Assembly (NCBI GenBank): GCA_040756995.1
Contig: JBFLYK010000002.1
Span: 186,001 to 250,000, forward strand
Length of the DNA: 64,000 nt
Origin: BP-133 sp040756995
GTDB taxonomy: Bacteria > Actinomycetota > Acidimicrobiia > IMCC26256 > BP-133
Direction: 5' to 3'
Shown: piece by piece, positions 32,520 to 39,818 of the stretch
Numbering within the stretch: position 1 is the stretch's first letter
Layout: the number at the start of each line of letters is the position of its first letter
Program-made: the position numbers and the translations under genes
Notes under the pieces: model-generated
Seen by the model: the letters and a program-made list of their open reading frames with translations, nothing else
Databases searched by the model: none
What the model was told of the DNA's origin: nothing

Positions 32520-33595
32520 GCGGCCAGGCAGCGCTCGGCGCACGCCTGCCAGGTGAACCGGGCCAGCACCGATTCCCGGGCGGCACGCCCCATGCGCTCG
32601 GCCCGGGCCGGGTCGGCCAGCAGTTCCTCCAGGCGGGCCCGGAGGCCGGCGACGTCGCCCGGTTCCACCAGATAGCCCGTCTCTCCGTCGGCCACGATCT
32701 CCGGCAGGCCGCCGAGGCGGCTGCAGACCACCGGCGTGCCGCTGGCCATCGCCTCGAGGACCGACAGGCCCAACAGTTCCGACACCGCCACCCGGCGGCC
32801 ATAACAGTTCTGCTGGACGGACGGCAGCACGAAGACCCGGGCCTGGCGGTACAGCACCGGGAGTTCGTCGTCGGCGACGGCCTCAGCGAAGGTGACACGG
32901 ACGTCGCGGCCGGCGGCGGCGCGGCGCAGCCGGTCGGGATAGCCGCTCTCGGGCGGGTGCAGGTCATGGCCGAAGGTCCCGGCGCAGGTGAGCGAGGCAC
33001 CCTCGGGCAGGGCCTCGATAAGCCGGTCGAGTCCCTTGTGCGGCGTGATGCGTCCGACGAAGAGCACACCGGCCCGCCGGGCCTCGGCGTCGGGCCGGAA
33101 CCGTCCCGGGTCGGCTCCGCCGTAGATGACCGACGTGCGAGCGGCGGGAACGCCGAGGACGTCGGCGGAGTACCGCGACACCGTGAGGAACCGGTGGACG
33201 AGTCCGGGCAGGCGCCGGCCGAGCCCCGCCGGCGGAAGGCCGTGGTCGGTGACGGCGATCCGCTTGCCGGCCGCCCGTCCGGCGACGATGGCCGCCTGGG
33301 ACGGGGCGCTCCACAGGTGATGGGTGTGGATGATGTCGGCGCCTCCGAGCACCGCCCTGGCCGGCAGCGCCGGCGCCACCGGATGGGCGGGGTGGCCCCC
33401 CAGGCGCGTGACCGCCCGCAGCACGCGGATCCGCAGCCCCCCGCCCTGCGGGTCGGGGAACAGGCCGGCCGACGGCCCGAAGGTGACGAGCTCGGTGTCC
33501 ACCGACGTCGCCAGGGCGCGGGCCAGCTCCAGCGGATACCGTTCGCCCCCGCCGAAGAGCCCCCCGGCGCCGAACGGCGTCGGAGCCACGTGCAC
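32492..33595 (-). CDS. Glycosyltransferase family 4
   Basis: 367 residues with the GT-B two-Rossmann layout: HVAPTPFGAGGLFGGGERYP for the acceptor side, ADIIHTHHLWSAPSQAAIVA, and the donor side VLFVGRITPHKGLDRLIEAL, VLEAMASGTPVVCSRLGGLP and the E-x7-E type pair. It should transfer a sugar from a nucleotide-sugar to the cluster product or to a lipid/glycan. The only available start is GTG at 33595, seven bases from the start of the divergent second glycosyltransferase. Confidence 0.9.
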   Translation of the reverse strand: MHVAPTPFGAGGLFGGGERYPLELARALATSVDTELVTFGPSAGLFPDPQGGGLRIRVLRAVTRLGGHPAHPVAPALPARAVLGGADIIHTHHLWSAPSQAAIVAGRAAGKRIAVTDHGLPPAGLGRRLPGLVHRFLTVSRYSADVLGVPAARTSVIYGGADPGRFRPDAEARRAGVLFVGRITPHKGLDRLIEALPEGASLTCAGTFGHDLHPPESGYPDRLRRAAAGRDVRVTFAEAVADDELPVLYRQARVFVLPSVQQNCYGRRVAVSELLGLSVLEAMASGTPVVCSRLGGLPEIVADGETGYLVEPGDVAGLRARLEELLADPARAERMGRAARESVLARFTWQACAERCLAAYADLTGAA

Positions 33596-33602
33596 GACCC
33601 TG

Positions 33603-34679
33603 ATGCTTTCGATCTCCCTCGTGACGCTCGGTGATCCCGGGCAGCTGACCGGCGGGTACCTCTACCACCGCCGCATGGCGGAGGCCGCCGCCGAGCACGA
33701 CGCCGCCGTGCGGTTCGTCTCCTTCCCGGCGACGCCCTTTCCGACGCCGGCGCTGTGGGGGCGCCGGGTGGTCGGTGCCGCCGCCGACCGGGCCGATGTC
33801 GTGGTGGTGGACAGCATCGCCGCCGCCTTCCTCGGGCCGTGGATTGGATCGTTCCGGCGTCGGCCGCGGCCGGTTCCCCTGGCGGCGATCGTGCATCAGC
33901 CGCCCGGTGGAATCGACCACGGTCCGCTCCGGGCCGTGCCGCAGGCCTGGCTCGACCGGCGGCTCTACCGCCGGGCGGCCCGCATCTTGGCCGCCAGCGA
34001 GGCGCTGGCCCGGGACTACGAGGGTCAGGGCTTCGCCGCCGAACGCATCGTGGTCGTGCCGCCCGGGCGGGACGTGGCGCCGGCCGTGCCGGCGGCGGCG
34101 CCGTCCTCCGATCTGCGGGCCGGACGGCGAGCGGCGCTGCTGTGCGTCGGGAACTGGGTCGAGCGAAAGGGGATTCTTCCGCTGCTCGACGCCTTCGCCG
34201 GTTTGAGCGACGACGCCGCCACGCTGCACCTCGTCGGCCGGGACGACGTCGAGCCGGCCTACGCCGCCCGGGTCCGGGCCCGCCTCGGCCGCGACGACCT
34301 GGCCGCACGGGTGATCGTGCACGGCCCGGTCAGCCGGGAGCGCGTCGCCGAGCTCTACGCCGCCGCCGACGTGTTCGTCCTGGCCAGCACGAAGGAGCCG
34401 TACGGGACGGTGTACGGCGAGGCGATGGCCGCCGGACTGCCGGTGGTCGGATGGCGGTCGGGGAACCTTCCCCACCTCGCCGCCGACGGCCGGGAGGGGC
34501 TCGTGGTCGAACCCGGCGACGTCGCCGGGCTGCGGGCCGCCCTGCGGCGGCTGGCGGAGGACGAGCCGTACCGCCGGCAGCGGGCGGCCGGCGCCCGGGC
34601 CCGGGCGGAGTCGTTCCCGACGTGGGCCGAGTCGGCCGCCCGGCTGTTCGCCGTCCTGCGGGAGGTGGCCGGCCACTGA
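33603..34679 (+). CDS. Glycosyltransferase family 4 (second)
   Basis: 358 residues, GT-B fold: ISLVTLGDPGQLTGGYLYHR at the N-terminus, LAAIVHQPPGGIDHG, LLCVGNWVERKGILPLLDAF and TVYGEAMAAGLPVVGWRSGN with the donor-binding Glu. The start at 33603 matches the conserved family N-terminus, so the longer frame upstream is not used. It is divergent from the other glycosyltransferase; their promoters must lie within each other's coding sequence. Together they could place two sugars on one product. Confidence 0.9.
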   Translation: MLSISLVTLGDPGQLTGGYLYHRRMAEAAAEHDAAVRFVSFPATPFPTPALWGRRVVGAAADRADVVVVDSIAAAFLGPWIGSFRRRPRPVPLAAIVHQPPGGIDHGPLRAVPQAWLDRRLYRRAARILAASEALARDYEGQGFAAERIVVVPPGRDVAPAVPAAAPSSDLRAGRRAALLCVGNWVERKGILPLLDAFAGLSDDAATLHLVGRDDVEPAYAARVRARLGRDDLAARVIVHGPVSRERVAELYAAADVFVLASTKEPYGTVYGEAMAAGLPVVGWRSGNLPHLAADGREGLVVEPGDVAGLRAALRRLAEDEPYRRQRAAGARARAESFPTWAESAARLFAVLREVAGH

Positions 34680-34700
34680 TCGCCGGCCGGGCCGGGCGCC

Positions 34701-35273
34701 TCAGTCGGGCGGCGGGTGGAGCTCGTTGAAGGCGACGAGGCGGGGGGCGGGTGGGCCGGTGAGGATGCGGTGGACGGAGGCGTCCCGGACGTAGAGCCGC
34801 CAGGCGATCTCGTCACCGGTGTCGAGCGCCCAGGCGATCGCCGCTTTGATGGGCGAGACGTGACTGACGACCACGATGTCGTCGGTCGCCGCCGCGTCGG
34901 CCAGGTCGGCGCAGGCCTCGCGCACCCGCCGGCCCAGCGCGGTGAGTGACTCGCCGCCCTCGGGGACGTAGTCGCAGTCGAGCCGCCACTCGTCCCACAC
35001 CTCGGAAGGCACGTCGCCGTAGGCCAGGAGGTCGAACGCCCCGTAGTCGAGTTCGATCCAGCGCTCGTCGACCTCGACGGGCAGCCCGAAGGCGGCCGCG
35101 GTGTCGCGGGCCCGGCCCAGCGGGCTGGCGATGACGCGGGCCGGCCGGCCGATCCCGGCGGCCAGCGCCTTGGCCTGGCGGACCCCGAGCTCGGTCAGCG
35201 GCACATCAGCCCGTCCGCAGAGCAGCCCATCGGCGTTGGCCGAGGTCTGCCCGTGCCGGACGAGGATCAGCAT
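34701..35273 (-). CDS. Histidine phosphatase family protein
   Basis: 190 residues. The phosphohistidine motif LVRHGQTSAN is at 4-13, with ELDYGAFD, GGESLTALGRRV and the second His in VVVSHVSPIKAAIAWAL. This is the phosphoglycerate-mutase-like (alpha-ribazole-phosphatase-like) group that removes phosphate from small molecules. It could dephosphorylate the intermediate made by the RibA-RibD protein, a step that is usually unassigned. Convergent with the second glycosyltransferase gene, 21 bp apart. Confidence 0.9.
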   Translation of the reverse strand: MLILVRHGQTSANADGLLCGRADVPLTELGVRQAKALAAGIGRPARVIASPLGRARDTAAAFGLPVEVDERWIELDYGAFDLLAYGDVPSEVWDEWRLDCDYVPEGGESLTALGRRVREACADLADAAATDDIVVVSHVSPIKAAIAWALDTGDEIAWRLYVRDASVHRILTGPPAPRLVAFNELHPPPD

Positions 35274-35335
35274 CCCCGGGACCGTAATGGTGGGGCACGG
35301 GCGTTCGCCAGCTTGGCGAGGGGTAGGGTTCGGCG

Positions 35336-35626
35336 ATGATCGTCCAGGTCGCCTGGTACCGGGCCCGGCCCGGTGAAGCGGATGCGGTCGTCGCCGCCAT
35401 GCGGGAGGCCGCCGTGGCGGCCCGCAACGAACCCGGCTGCCTTACCTACCAACTGCACCAGTCGGTCGACGACGATCACGACTTCGTTCTCTACGAGCAG
35501 TACGTCGACGAGGACGCCCTGCAGGCCCATCTCGAGACCCCGCACTTCCGGGAGGTCGTCCAGGGCCGGGTGAACCCCCTGCTCGAGAGCAGCGACTGGA
35601 AGACCTACCGAATGGTCGACGAGTAG
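35336..35626 (+). CDS. ABM-domain putative quinol monooxygenase
   Basis: 96 residues: VQVAWYRARPGEADAVVAAM, NEPGCLTYQLHQSVDDDHDF and YEQYVDEDALQAHLETPHF are the strands and helices of an antibiotic-biosynthesis-monooxygenase domain, with the HLETPHF motif typical of the YgiN/quinol-monooxygenase group. Divergent from the phosphatase gene, 62 bp apart. Substrate unknown. Confidence 0.87.
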   Translation: MIVQVAWYRARPGEADAVVAAMREAAVAARNEPGCLTYQLHQSVDDDHDFVLYEQYVDEDALQAHLETPHFREVVQGRVNPLLESSDWKTYRMVDE

Positions 35627-35785
35627 GAGCCTCACCGGCAGGCGGCGCGCTGCGGGCTGCTAGCCTCATGGGCAAGAGGGCGAAGTTCGTATGCCATTGC
35701 GGACACTCCCTCGCTCGGCACAACCGCCCGGCCACACAGACCGGAGGGAACCCGGCGCTGAGCCCAGGACGGAGGCCGACCCACG

Positions 35786-36127
35786 GTGGTTCACGACACC
35801 CGCAACCCCCTCAGTTGCTGCCCGAGGTGCTACAGGGCCGAACTCGGCTGGCGGGCTTCCCGCCGCCCGGTCTTCCGTTACGCCCGAGCCGACGCCGCGG
35901 AAGCACCGCTGTACTACCGCGTTTTCCACGGCGACCAGGCCGTGGCCACGGTGAGCCGGACACGGCGATCGACCACCGAGCCGTACGAGGTGACGGTCGA
36001 CGGCGACGGTGGAGGTCTGCTCAGGGCCGGGACACTCCAGGATGCCCGTCAACTCGTCGGCGCGGCCTACACGGCTCTGTGGCGTGGCGGGCAGTACACG
36101 GCGCGAGGCCCCGTACACAACCAGTGA
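35786..36127 (+). CDS. Small hypothetical protein with an N-terminal Cys motif
   Basis: 113 residues, no family recognised. The N-terminus carries CCPRCYRAELGW, half a possible zinc site; the body (APLYYRVFHGDQAVATVSRT, LQDARQLVGAAYTALW) looks like a small beta-alpha domain. GTG start with GGAGG about 12 bases upstream, so the exact start is unsure. Stand-alone gene between the quinol-monooxygenase-like gene and the small-protein operon. Confidence 0.45.
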   Translation: MVHDTRNPLSCCPRCYRAELGWRASRRPVFRYARADAAEAPLYYRVFHGDQAVATVSRTRRSTTEPYEVTVDGDGGGLLRAGTLQDARQLVGAAYTALWRGGQYTARGPVHNQ

Positions 36128-36154
36128 GGGGGAGGCCCCGGAGGTTCGCCGGGA

Positions 36155-36331
36155 TCAGCGGTGCTTGTCGGCCGCGATGTTCCTGAGCCAGCGGGCGACC
36201 CAGATGGGATCGATGTCCTGGCCCTCGTCCTCGCTGAGGTGGGCGACGTGCTGCTCCAGCGTCCATTCGGGGTGGAGCTCTTCGGCTCGGCGCACGATCT
36301 CCCAGGCGGTGAGTTGCGAACGGTCGCTCAT
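36155..36331 (-). CDS. Small helical hypothetical protein
   Basis: 58 residues: MSDRSQLTAWEIVRRAEELH, PEWTLEQHVAHLSEDEGQ, then DPIWVARWLRNIAADKHR. Predicted all-helical and acidic, with a Trp-rich C-terminal helix; no family recognised. The start at 36331 is the Met giving a natural protein; the ribosome site (AGG) is weak. Third in a minus-strand run of small genes (36664 to 36155). Confidence 0.55.
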   Translation of the reverse strand: MSDRSQLTAWEIVRRAEELHPEWTLEQHVAHLSEDEGQDIDPIWVARWLRNIAADKHR

Positions 36332-36393
36332 GCCACGCCTATCGGCATCATCGTGCGTCCCCTGTAGAGGCAGAAGGCCGAACGGTCCAGCGG

Positions 36394-36582
36394 TCATGAC
36401 CGGCCCGGGCGCTGGTCGCCGAGCAGGGCGTCATGGCACGGTGGGCACATCCACCATCCGAGTTGCGCAGTGGCGTGAGAGCCCGGATCACCGGGAAAGC
36501 TCCGCTGGCAGCGGCCACATCGACGGTCCCGCACCGGCTCTGCATCCGGGGATCGGTTTGGAGCGGCCTGGGGATCTTCCAC
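36394..36582 (-). CDS. Zinc-ribbon microprotein
   Basis: 62 residues. A disordered N-terminal third (EDPQAAPNRSPDAEPV) precedes RRCGRCQRSFPG and WWMCPPCHDALLG, giving two CxxC knuckles about 20 residues apart, a classic zinc ribbon. The GTG start lies one base after the stop of the membrane microprotein gene, so the two are coupled. Too short to be listed by usual gene finders with this start. Confidence 0.6.
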   Translation of the reverse strand: MEDPQAAPNRSPDAEPVRDRRCGRCQRSFPGDPGSHATAQLGWWMCPPCHDALLGDQRPGRS

Positions 36583-36583
36583 C

Positions 36584-36664
36584 TCAGGGTGCGGTCCGTG
36601 CCCGCCAGTAGCGGTACAGGCCGAGGCCGATGAGAACGATAGCGATGGCACCCAACGTTTCCAT
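36584..36664 (-). CDS. Single-span membrane microprotein
   Basis: 26 residues: METLGAIAIVLIGLGLYRYW followed by RARTAP. One hydrophobic helix with a basic end, so the N-terminus should face outside. A very strong ribosome site (GGAAGGAG, four bases before the ATG) supports real translation. It heads the small-gene run divergent from the winged-helix regulator at 36789. Confidence 0.6.
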   Translation of the reverse strand: METLGAIAIVLIGLGLYRYWRARTAP

Positions 36665-36744
36665 GGTGCTCCTTCCGCACCCTGGACTCCGGCCGTCGTC
36701 GACGGCGGACGGGTGCGTTCCACTCCAGCGTACGCTGGTTCCAT

Positions 36745-36788
36745 AATTCTCGCAATTTATTTCTAGAATTCTGATACCATCATGCAGC
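36745..36788 (+). promoter_or_regulatory. AT-rich divergent promoter region with palindromes
   Basis: A 45-base AT-rich island in high-GC DNA. It holds overlapping palindromes TTCTAGAA (36761-36768) and AGAATTCT (36765-36772), and TACCAT (36775-36780) placed eight bases before the GTG of the regulator, which suggests a leaderless transcript. The regulator could bind here and control both itself and the divergent small genes. Confidence 0.5.
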
Positions 36789-37112
36789 GTGGGGGAATGG
36801 AGTTTTTTCACCAACCATGCCCGCGTCCTGATCTGCATCGCTCGGGATCCGGGGGTGAGGCTGCGGGACCTCGCCGTTGCGATCGACGTCACCGAGCGAA
36901 GCGCGTATGGGATCGTCAGCGACCTGGTCAAGGCGGGCTACGTCGTCAAGGAAAAGGACGGTCGTCGCAACCGCTACCGGGTCGAGGCGCAGTTGCCGCT
37001 CCCGGAACCCATCGGCCGGGAGCGGACCATCGGCGACGTTCTCGGCCTCCTCGTCGACGTCGACGCCCGGAGACGGCCAAGGCAACCAACCAAGGTGCGT
37101 CAGGCCAGGTGA
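36789..37112 (+). CDS. Winged-helix transcription regulator
   Basis: 107 residues. HARVLICIARDPGVRLRDLA, VAIDVTERSAYGIVSDLVKA and GYVVKEKDGRRNRYRVEAQL form a MarR/ArsR-like winged helix with a basic wing; a short C-terminal helix (ERTIGDVLGLLVDVD) may dimerise. GTG start without ribosome site, consistent with a leaderless mRNA from TACCAT at 36775. Divergent from the membrane/zinc-ribbon small genes, which are its likely targets. Confidence 0.75.
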   Translation: MGEWSFFTNHARVLICIARDPGVRLRDLAVAIDVTERSAYGIVSDLVKAGYVVKEKDGRRNRYRVEAQLPLPEPIGRERTIGDVLGLLVDVDARRRPRQPTKVRQAR

Positions 37113-37260
37113 ACCGCTCGCACAGGTGCGGTGGCGCAATCTTCATCCCGCTGCGGTGGTTGGGCACGAAAGCCGCGTATCCACGGCTCCGGTCTGTCGG
37201 TGGTTTGCGAATTCGGCAAGACGTGTTCCATCAATGGGACGGGGGCTTACCGTACGGAGC

Positions 37261-37911
37261 ATGTGCGAGCACGAACAGGCCGGACGGCCGGGTAGCGGCG
37301 CAGTGCAGCAGGCCGCCCAATGGGACGAGAGGTACAGCGAACACGACGAGGCGATGTGGAGCGGGCGGCCGAACGGGCGGCTCGTTGCCGAGGTCGCCGG
37401 GCTCAGCCCCGGCCGGGCCCTCGACGTTGGTTGCGGCGAGGGTGCGGACGCGATCTGGCTCGCCCGGCGCGGCTGGGCGGTCACCGCGATCGATATCTCC
37501 GACGTCGCCCTGCGCCGGGCCCGGGACGCGGCCGAGCTGGCCGGAGTCGCGGTGGACTGGGTCAACGGCGACGTCCTGCAGACACCGTTCCCGGCCCGTT
37601 CGTTCGACCTCGTGTCGATGCAGTACCCGGCCCTGCCCAAGGCCGGGGGCGACCCCGCACTGCGGACGTTGCTCGACACGGTGCGTCCCGGCGGGCTGCT
37701 CCTCGCCGTCTACCACGACCTCGACGACGAGCACCGGGAGCACATGAAGTCGAAGGGCAACGACCCCGCCGACTACGTCGGCGCCGACGACCTCCTTCGC
37801 CTACTCGGCGACGACTTCACGCTCGAGCTGCACGCCGCCGAGCCCCGCATCGACCCGCCGCCCGGCACCCCGCACATCGGCGACATCGTCCTGCGCGCCC
37901 GGCGACGCTGA
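37261..37911 (+). CDS. Class I SAM-dependent methyltransferase
   Basis: 216 residues. Motif I ALDVGCGEGADAIWLARRGW binds S-adenosylmethionine; WDERYSEHDEAMWSGRPNGR precedes it, and motif IV-like SFDLVSMQYPALPKAGG follows, a pattern close to thiopurine/tellurite-type methyltransferases. The start at 37261 is the Met nearest the conserved region. Substrate unknown; tellurite/selenite or small thiols are possible from similarity. Confidence 0.88.
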   Translation: MCEHEQAGRPGSGAVQQAAQWDERYSEHDEAMWSGRPNGRLVAEVAGLSPGRALDVGCGEGADAIWLARRGWAVTAIDISDVALRRARDAAELAGVAVDWVNGDVLQTPFPARSFDLVSMQYPALPKAGGDPALRTLLDTVRPGGLLLAVYHDLDDEHREHMKSKGNDPADYVGADDLLRLLGDDFTLELHAAEPRIDPPPGTPHIGDIVLRARRR

Positions 37912-37968
37912 CACGGAACCGGCGGCGACCTTCAACCGGTAAGGGCCGGAACTGTGAGGAGTGCGGCG

Positions 37969-37994
37969 TAGCATGATCATGCTATTGTCGTGGC
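37969..37994 (+). promoter_or_regulatory. Palindromic operator and leaderless promoter of the toxin-antitoxin pair
   Basis: TAGCATGATCATGCTA (37969-37984) is a perfect 16-bp palindrome. It overlaps TATTGT (37983-37988), a -10 box six bases before the antitoxin ATG at 37995, so transcription should start at the start codon. Antitoxin binding here would block the promoter, the usual autoregulation of type II modules. Confidence 0.72.
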
Positions 37995-38231
37995 ATGGCG
38001 CGGCGGAGAATCAGCACCACGGTGGACGAGGGACTGCTCGGCGAGGCACGTCGTCTTCGGGCCGGGCTGAACGATGCGACGCTGTTCGATGAGGCGTTGA
38101 CGGCGCTGATCGCCCGGCACCGAGCGGCGCGCTACGACGAGGCCTACGCGACGTACGACGAACGCCCGCTGGACGAACCGGATGAGTGGGGCGACCTAGC
38201 GTCGTTCCGGGCGGCGGCCGGATCGACGTGA
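37995..38231 (+). CDS. Antitoxin of a MazEF-type pair
   Basis: 78 residues. The N-terminus RRISTTVDEGLLGEARRL is a ribbon-helix-helix-like DNA-binding strand and helix. The C-terminal part is acidic and flexible (YDERPLDEPDEWGDLASFRA), fitting a toxin-wrapping tail. Transcription is probably leaderless and self-repressed through the palindrome at 37969-37984. The stop overlaps the toxin start as GTGA. Confidence 0.85.
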   Translation: MARRRISTTVDEGLLGEARRLRAGLNDATLFDEALTALIARHRAARYDEAYATYDERPLDEPDEWGDLASFRAAAGST

Positions 38232-38554
38232 GCGCCGTGCCCGCTCGGGGCGAGGTCTGGTGGTGCGAACCGCCCAACGTTGGCCGACGTCCGGTTGTCG
38301 TTCTCACGCGGGACGTCGCCATCCCGCGCCTCCGGCGTGCGCTTGTGGCTCCCTGTACAACGACGGTGCGAGGCCTGCCCAGCGAGGTCCTTCTCGAGCC
38401 CGGCGAGGATCCGGTACCCCGGCCGTCGGCCGTCAACCTGGACTCGGTCGAAAGCGTCTCGATCGCTGCACTCGTCGACCGTCTTGGCCGCCTCAGTGAC
38501 GAGCGTATGCGGCAGATTTGCGAGGCACTGGCGGTGGCTGTCGCCTGCGACTGA
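38228..38554 (+). CDS. mazF: MazF/PemK-type toxin, endoribonuclease
   Basis: 108 residues: VPARGEVWWCEPPNVGRRPV, VVLTRDVAIPRL, ALVAPCTTTVRGLPSEVLL and SAVNLDSVESV are the conserved strands of the PemK/MazF fold, with the RP-V-V-V-L-T and the T/S-catalytic pocket residues in place. It would cleave mRNA at short sequences when freed of its antitoxin. GTG start overlaps the antitoxin stop, giving coupled, lower toxin translation. Confidence 0.9.
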   Translation: MSAVPARGEVWWCEPPNVGRRPVVVLTRDVAIPRLRRALVAPCTTTVRGLPSEVLLEPGEDPVPRPSAVNLDSVESVSIAALVDRLGRLSDERMRQICEALAVAVACD

Positions 38555-38592
38555 CGCGTGAGGGCTGAGCTCCGTCGCCCGTCGCTGGAGCG

Positions 38593-39162
38593 TCAGCGGC
38601 AGGCGGCGGCGATCTCTTGGGCGAAAGCCGGATCGACCGGGTCGGACGGGTCGTACCGGCTGGTGATGGCGTGCACGAAGCACTCGGCCTGCGGCGCCGT
38701 CATTCCGGCGTTGAGGGCCGCGAATCGCAGTTCGGCGATGGCGCTGGCGCTCCACCGGGTGGGCTCATCGTCCGGCTGGGATACCGCGGCGATGACGGAG
38801 GCGACGATGCTGGCGATGAGCACGAGCGTGATGCCGACCCGGACGCCCGTCCGGCGGAGGACCGGCCTCCGTTGTGGCGACTCCGTCTCCTCCCAGGGGT
38901 CCTCTTGTCCGAACCCCTCGTCCGCGTCGTGGTCGAGCACGCCGAGTTCGGAGTCATACCGGCGGCGGGTCTCGGGATCCCTCAGCGTCCTCCAGGCCTC
39001 GTTGACGACCTTCATCTCCGCCTCGGCCCGCCGCCGTTCCGGATCCGGCGCGGTGGCGTAGCGATCAGGGTGAAGGAGTTGCGCCTTGCGGTGGTACGCC
39101 CGTCTGACCTCCTCGAGGCCGGCGTCGGTGGCCACGCCGAGCACGTCGTAGTACGAGGTCAT
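38593..39162 (-). CDS. Membrane-anchored J-domain protein
   Basis: 189 residues. The N-terminal J domain reads SYYDVLGVATDAGLEEVRRA and contains LLHPDRYA, so the HPD tripeptide that stimulates DnaK ATPase is intact. It is followed by an acidic linker, one membrane span (VGITLVLIASIVASVIAAV, about 108-126) and a short extracytoplasmic or lumenal domain ending EECF-like (QAECFVHAITSRY). It would recruit DnaK to the membrane. No partner gene adjoins it. Confidence 0.9.
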   Translation of the reverse strand: MTSYYDVLGVATDAGLEEVRRAYHRKAQLLHPDRYATAPDPERRRAEAEMKVVNEAWRTLRDPETRRRYDSELGVLDHDADEGFGQEDPWEETESPQRRPVLRRTGVRVGITLVLIASIVASVIAAVSQPDDEPTRWSASAIAELRFAALNAGMTAPQAECFVHAITSRYDPSDPVDPAFAQEIAAACR

Positions 39163-39211
39163 GCCTCCGTTGTAGCGGAACCGGCACCGAGGTCGGCTCT
39201 GGAGCTGGACG

Positions 39212-39664
39212 TCACCTGTCGCTGAAGAGGCGGCGAAGGATCTCCAGCGCCTGGGTCAGGCGGGTGAGGTCTCGAGCGGGGAGTGCCCGGAGGAGCTCGG
39301 CCAGCTCCTCCTGGCTGGCGGCCAGAGCCGCGGTCAACTGTGCTTCGCCCCTCGGTGTCAGACGGAGCAGCGCCCGGCGTCGTTCGGCCGGATCGTCGCG
39401 GCGGTCGACCTGGCCGAGCACCACCAGCCGGCTGACGAGCGTGGACGCCGTCGGCAGCCCCACGCCGAGGTGGGCGGCCAGCTCTGAGAGGCTGGCGTCG
39501 GGTTTGAAGTGGATGAACCCGAGGGCCATGAGCTGGGGGATCGACCAGGAGGGCTCGCTCCGCCGGACGGAGGCCCGTATCCACCGGGCGGCGAGCGGGA
39601 CGACCTCGATCATCTCCCGGGCGCAGTCGTCGGCGTCAGCGGTCTTGCCGGTCCCGGTAGCCAT
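39212..39664 (-). CDS. MarR-family transcription regulator
   Basis: 150 residues. ASLSELAAHLGVGLPTASTL and VSRLVVLGQVDRRDDPAERR are the recognition helix and wing of a MarR repressor, followed by LRLTPRGEAQL. GGAGG lies six bases before the ATG at 39664; the long upstream extension of the frame is not used. Divergent from the LVIVD-repeat gene, 154 bp apart, so it may control it. Confidence 0.9.
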   Translation of the reverse strand: MATGTGKTADADDCAREMIEVVPLAARWIRASVRRSEPSWSIPQLMALGFIHFKPDASLSELAAHLGVGLPTASTLVSRLVVLGQVDRRDDPAERRRALLRLTPRGEAQLTAALAASQEELAELLRALPARDLTRLTQALEILRRLFSDR

Positions 39665-39818
39665 CGCAGCCCTCCGCTCGCTCCGGCCGACGAAACAATT
39701 CGTCCTCAGAATACTTCGCCGCCTCAGGCGAGCCTCGGGCGCGCCACGATGCGGGTAGTTTGCACGGCCGATCCAGCGCTGCCATCGTCTATGAGCCGTT
39801 GCCTGGGGAGGAGGATCG

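Noticed and set aside
32419..34308. 600-codon minus-strand frame across the glycosyltransferases
   Set aside because: Composition is Arg/Pro/Ser low-complexity; both GT4 genes with full motifs occupy the region in other frames.
35668..36186. Frame beginning MGKRAKFVCHCGHSLARH
   Set aside because: Only the first few residues look like a zinc motif; the rest is Pro/Arg-rich and out of frame with the more natural protein at 35786.
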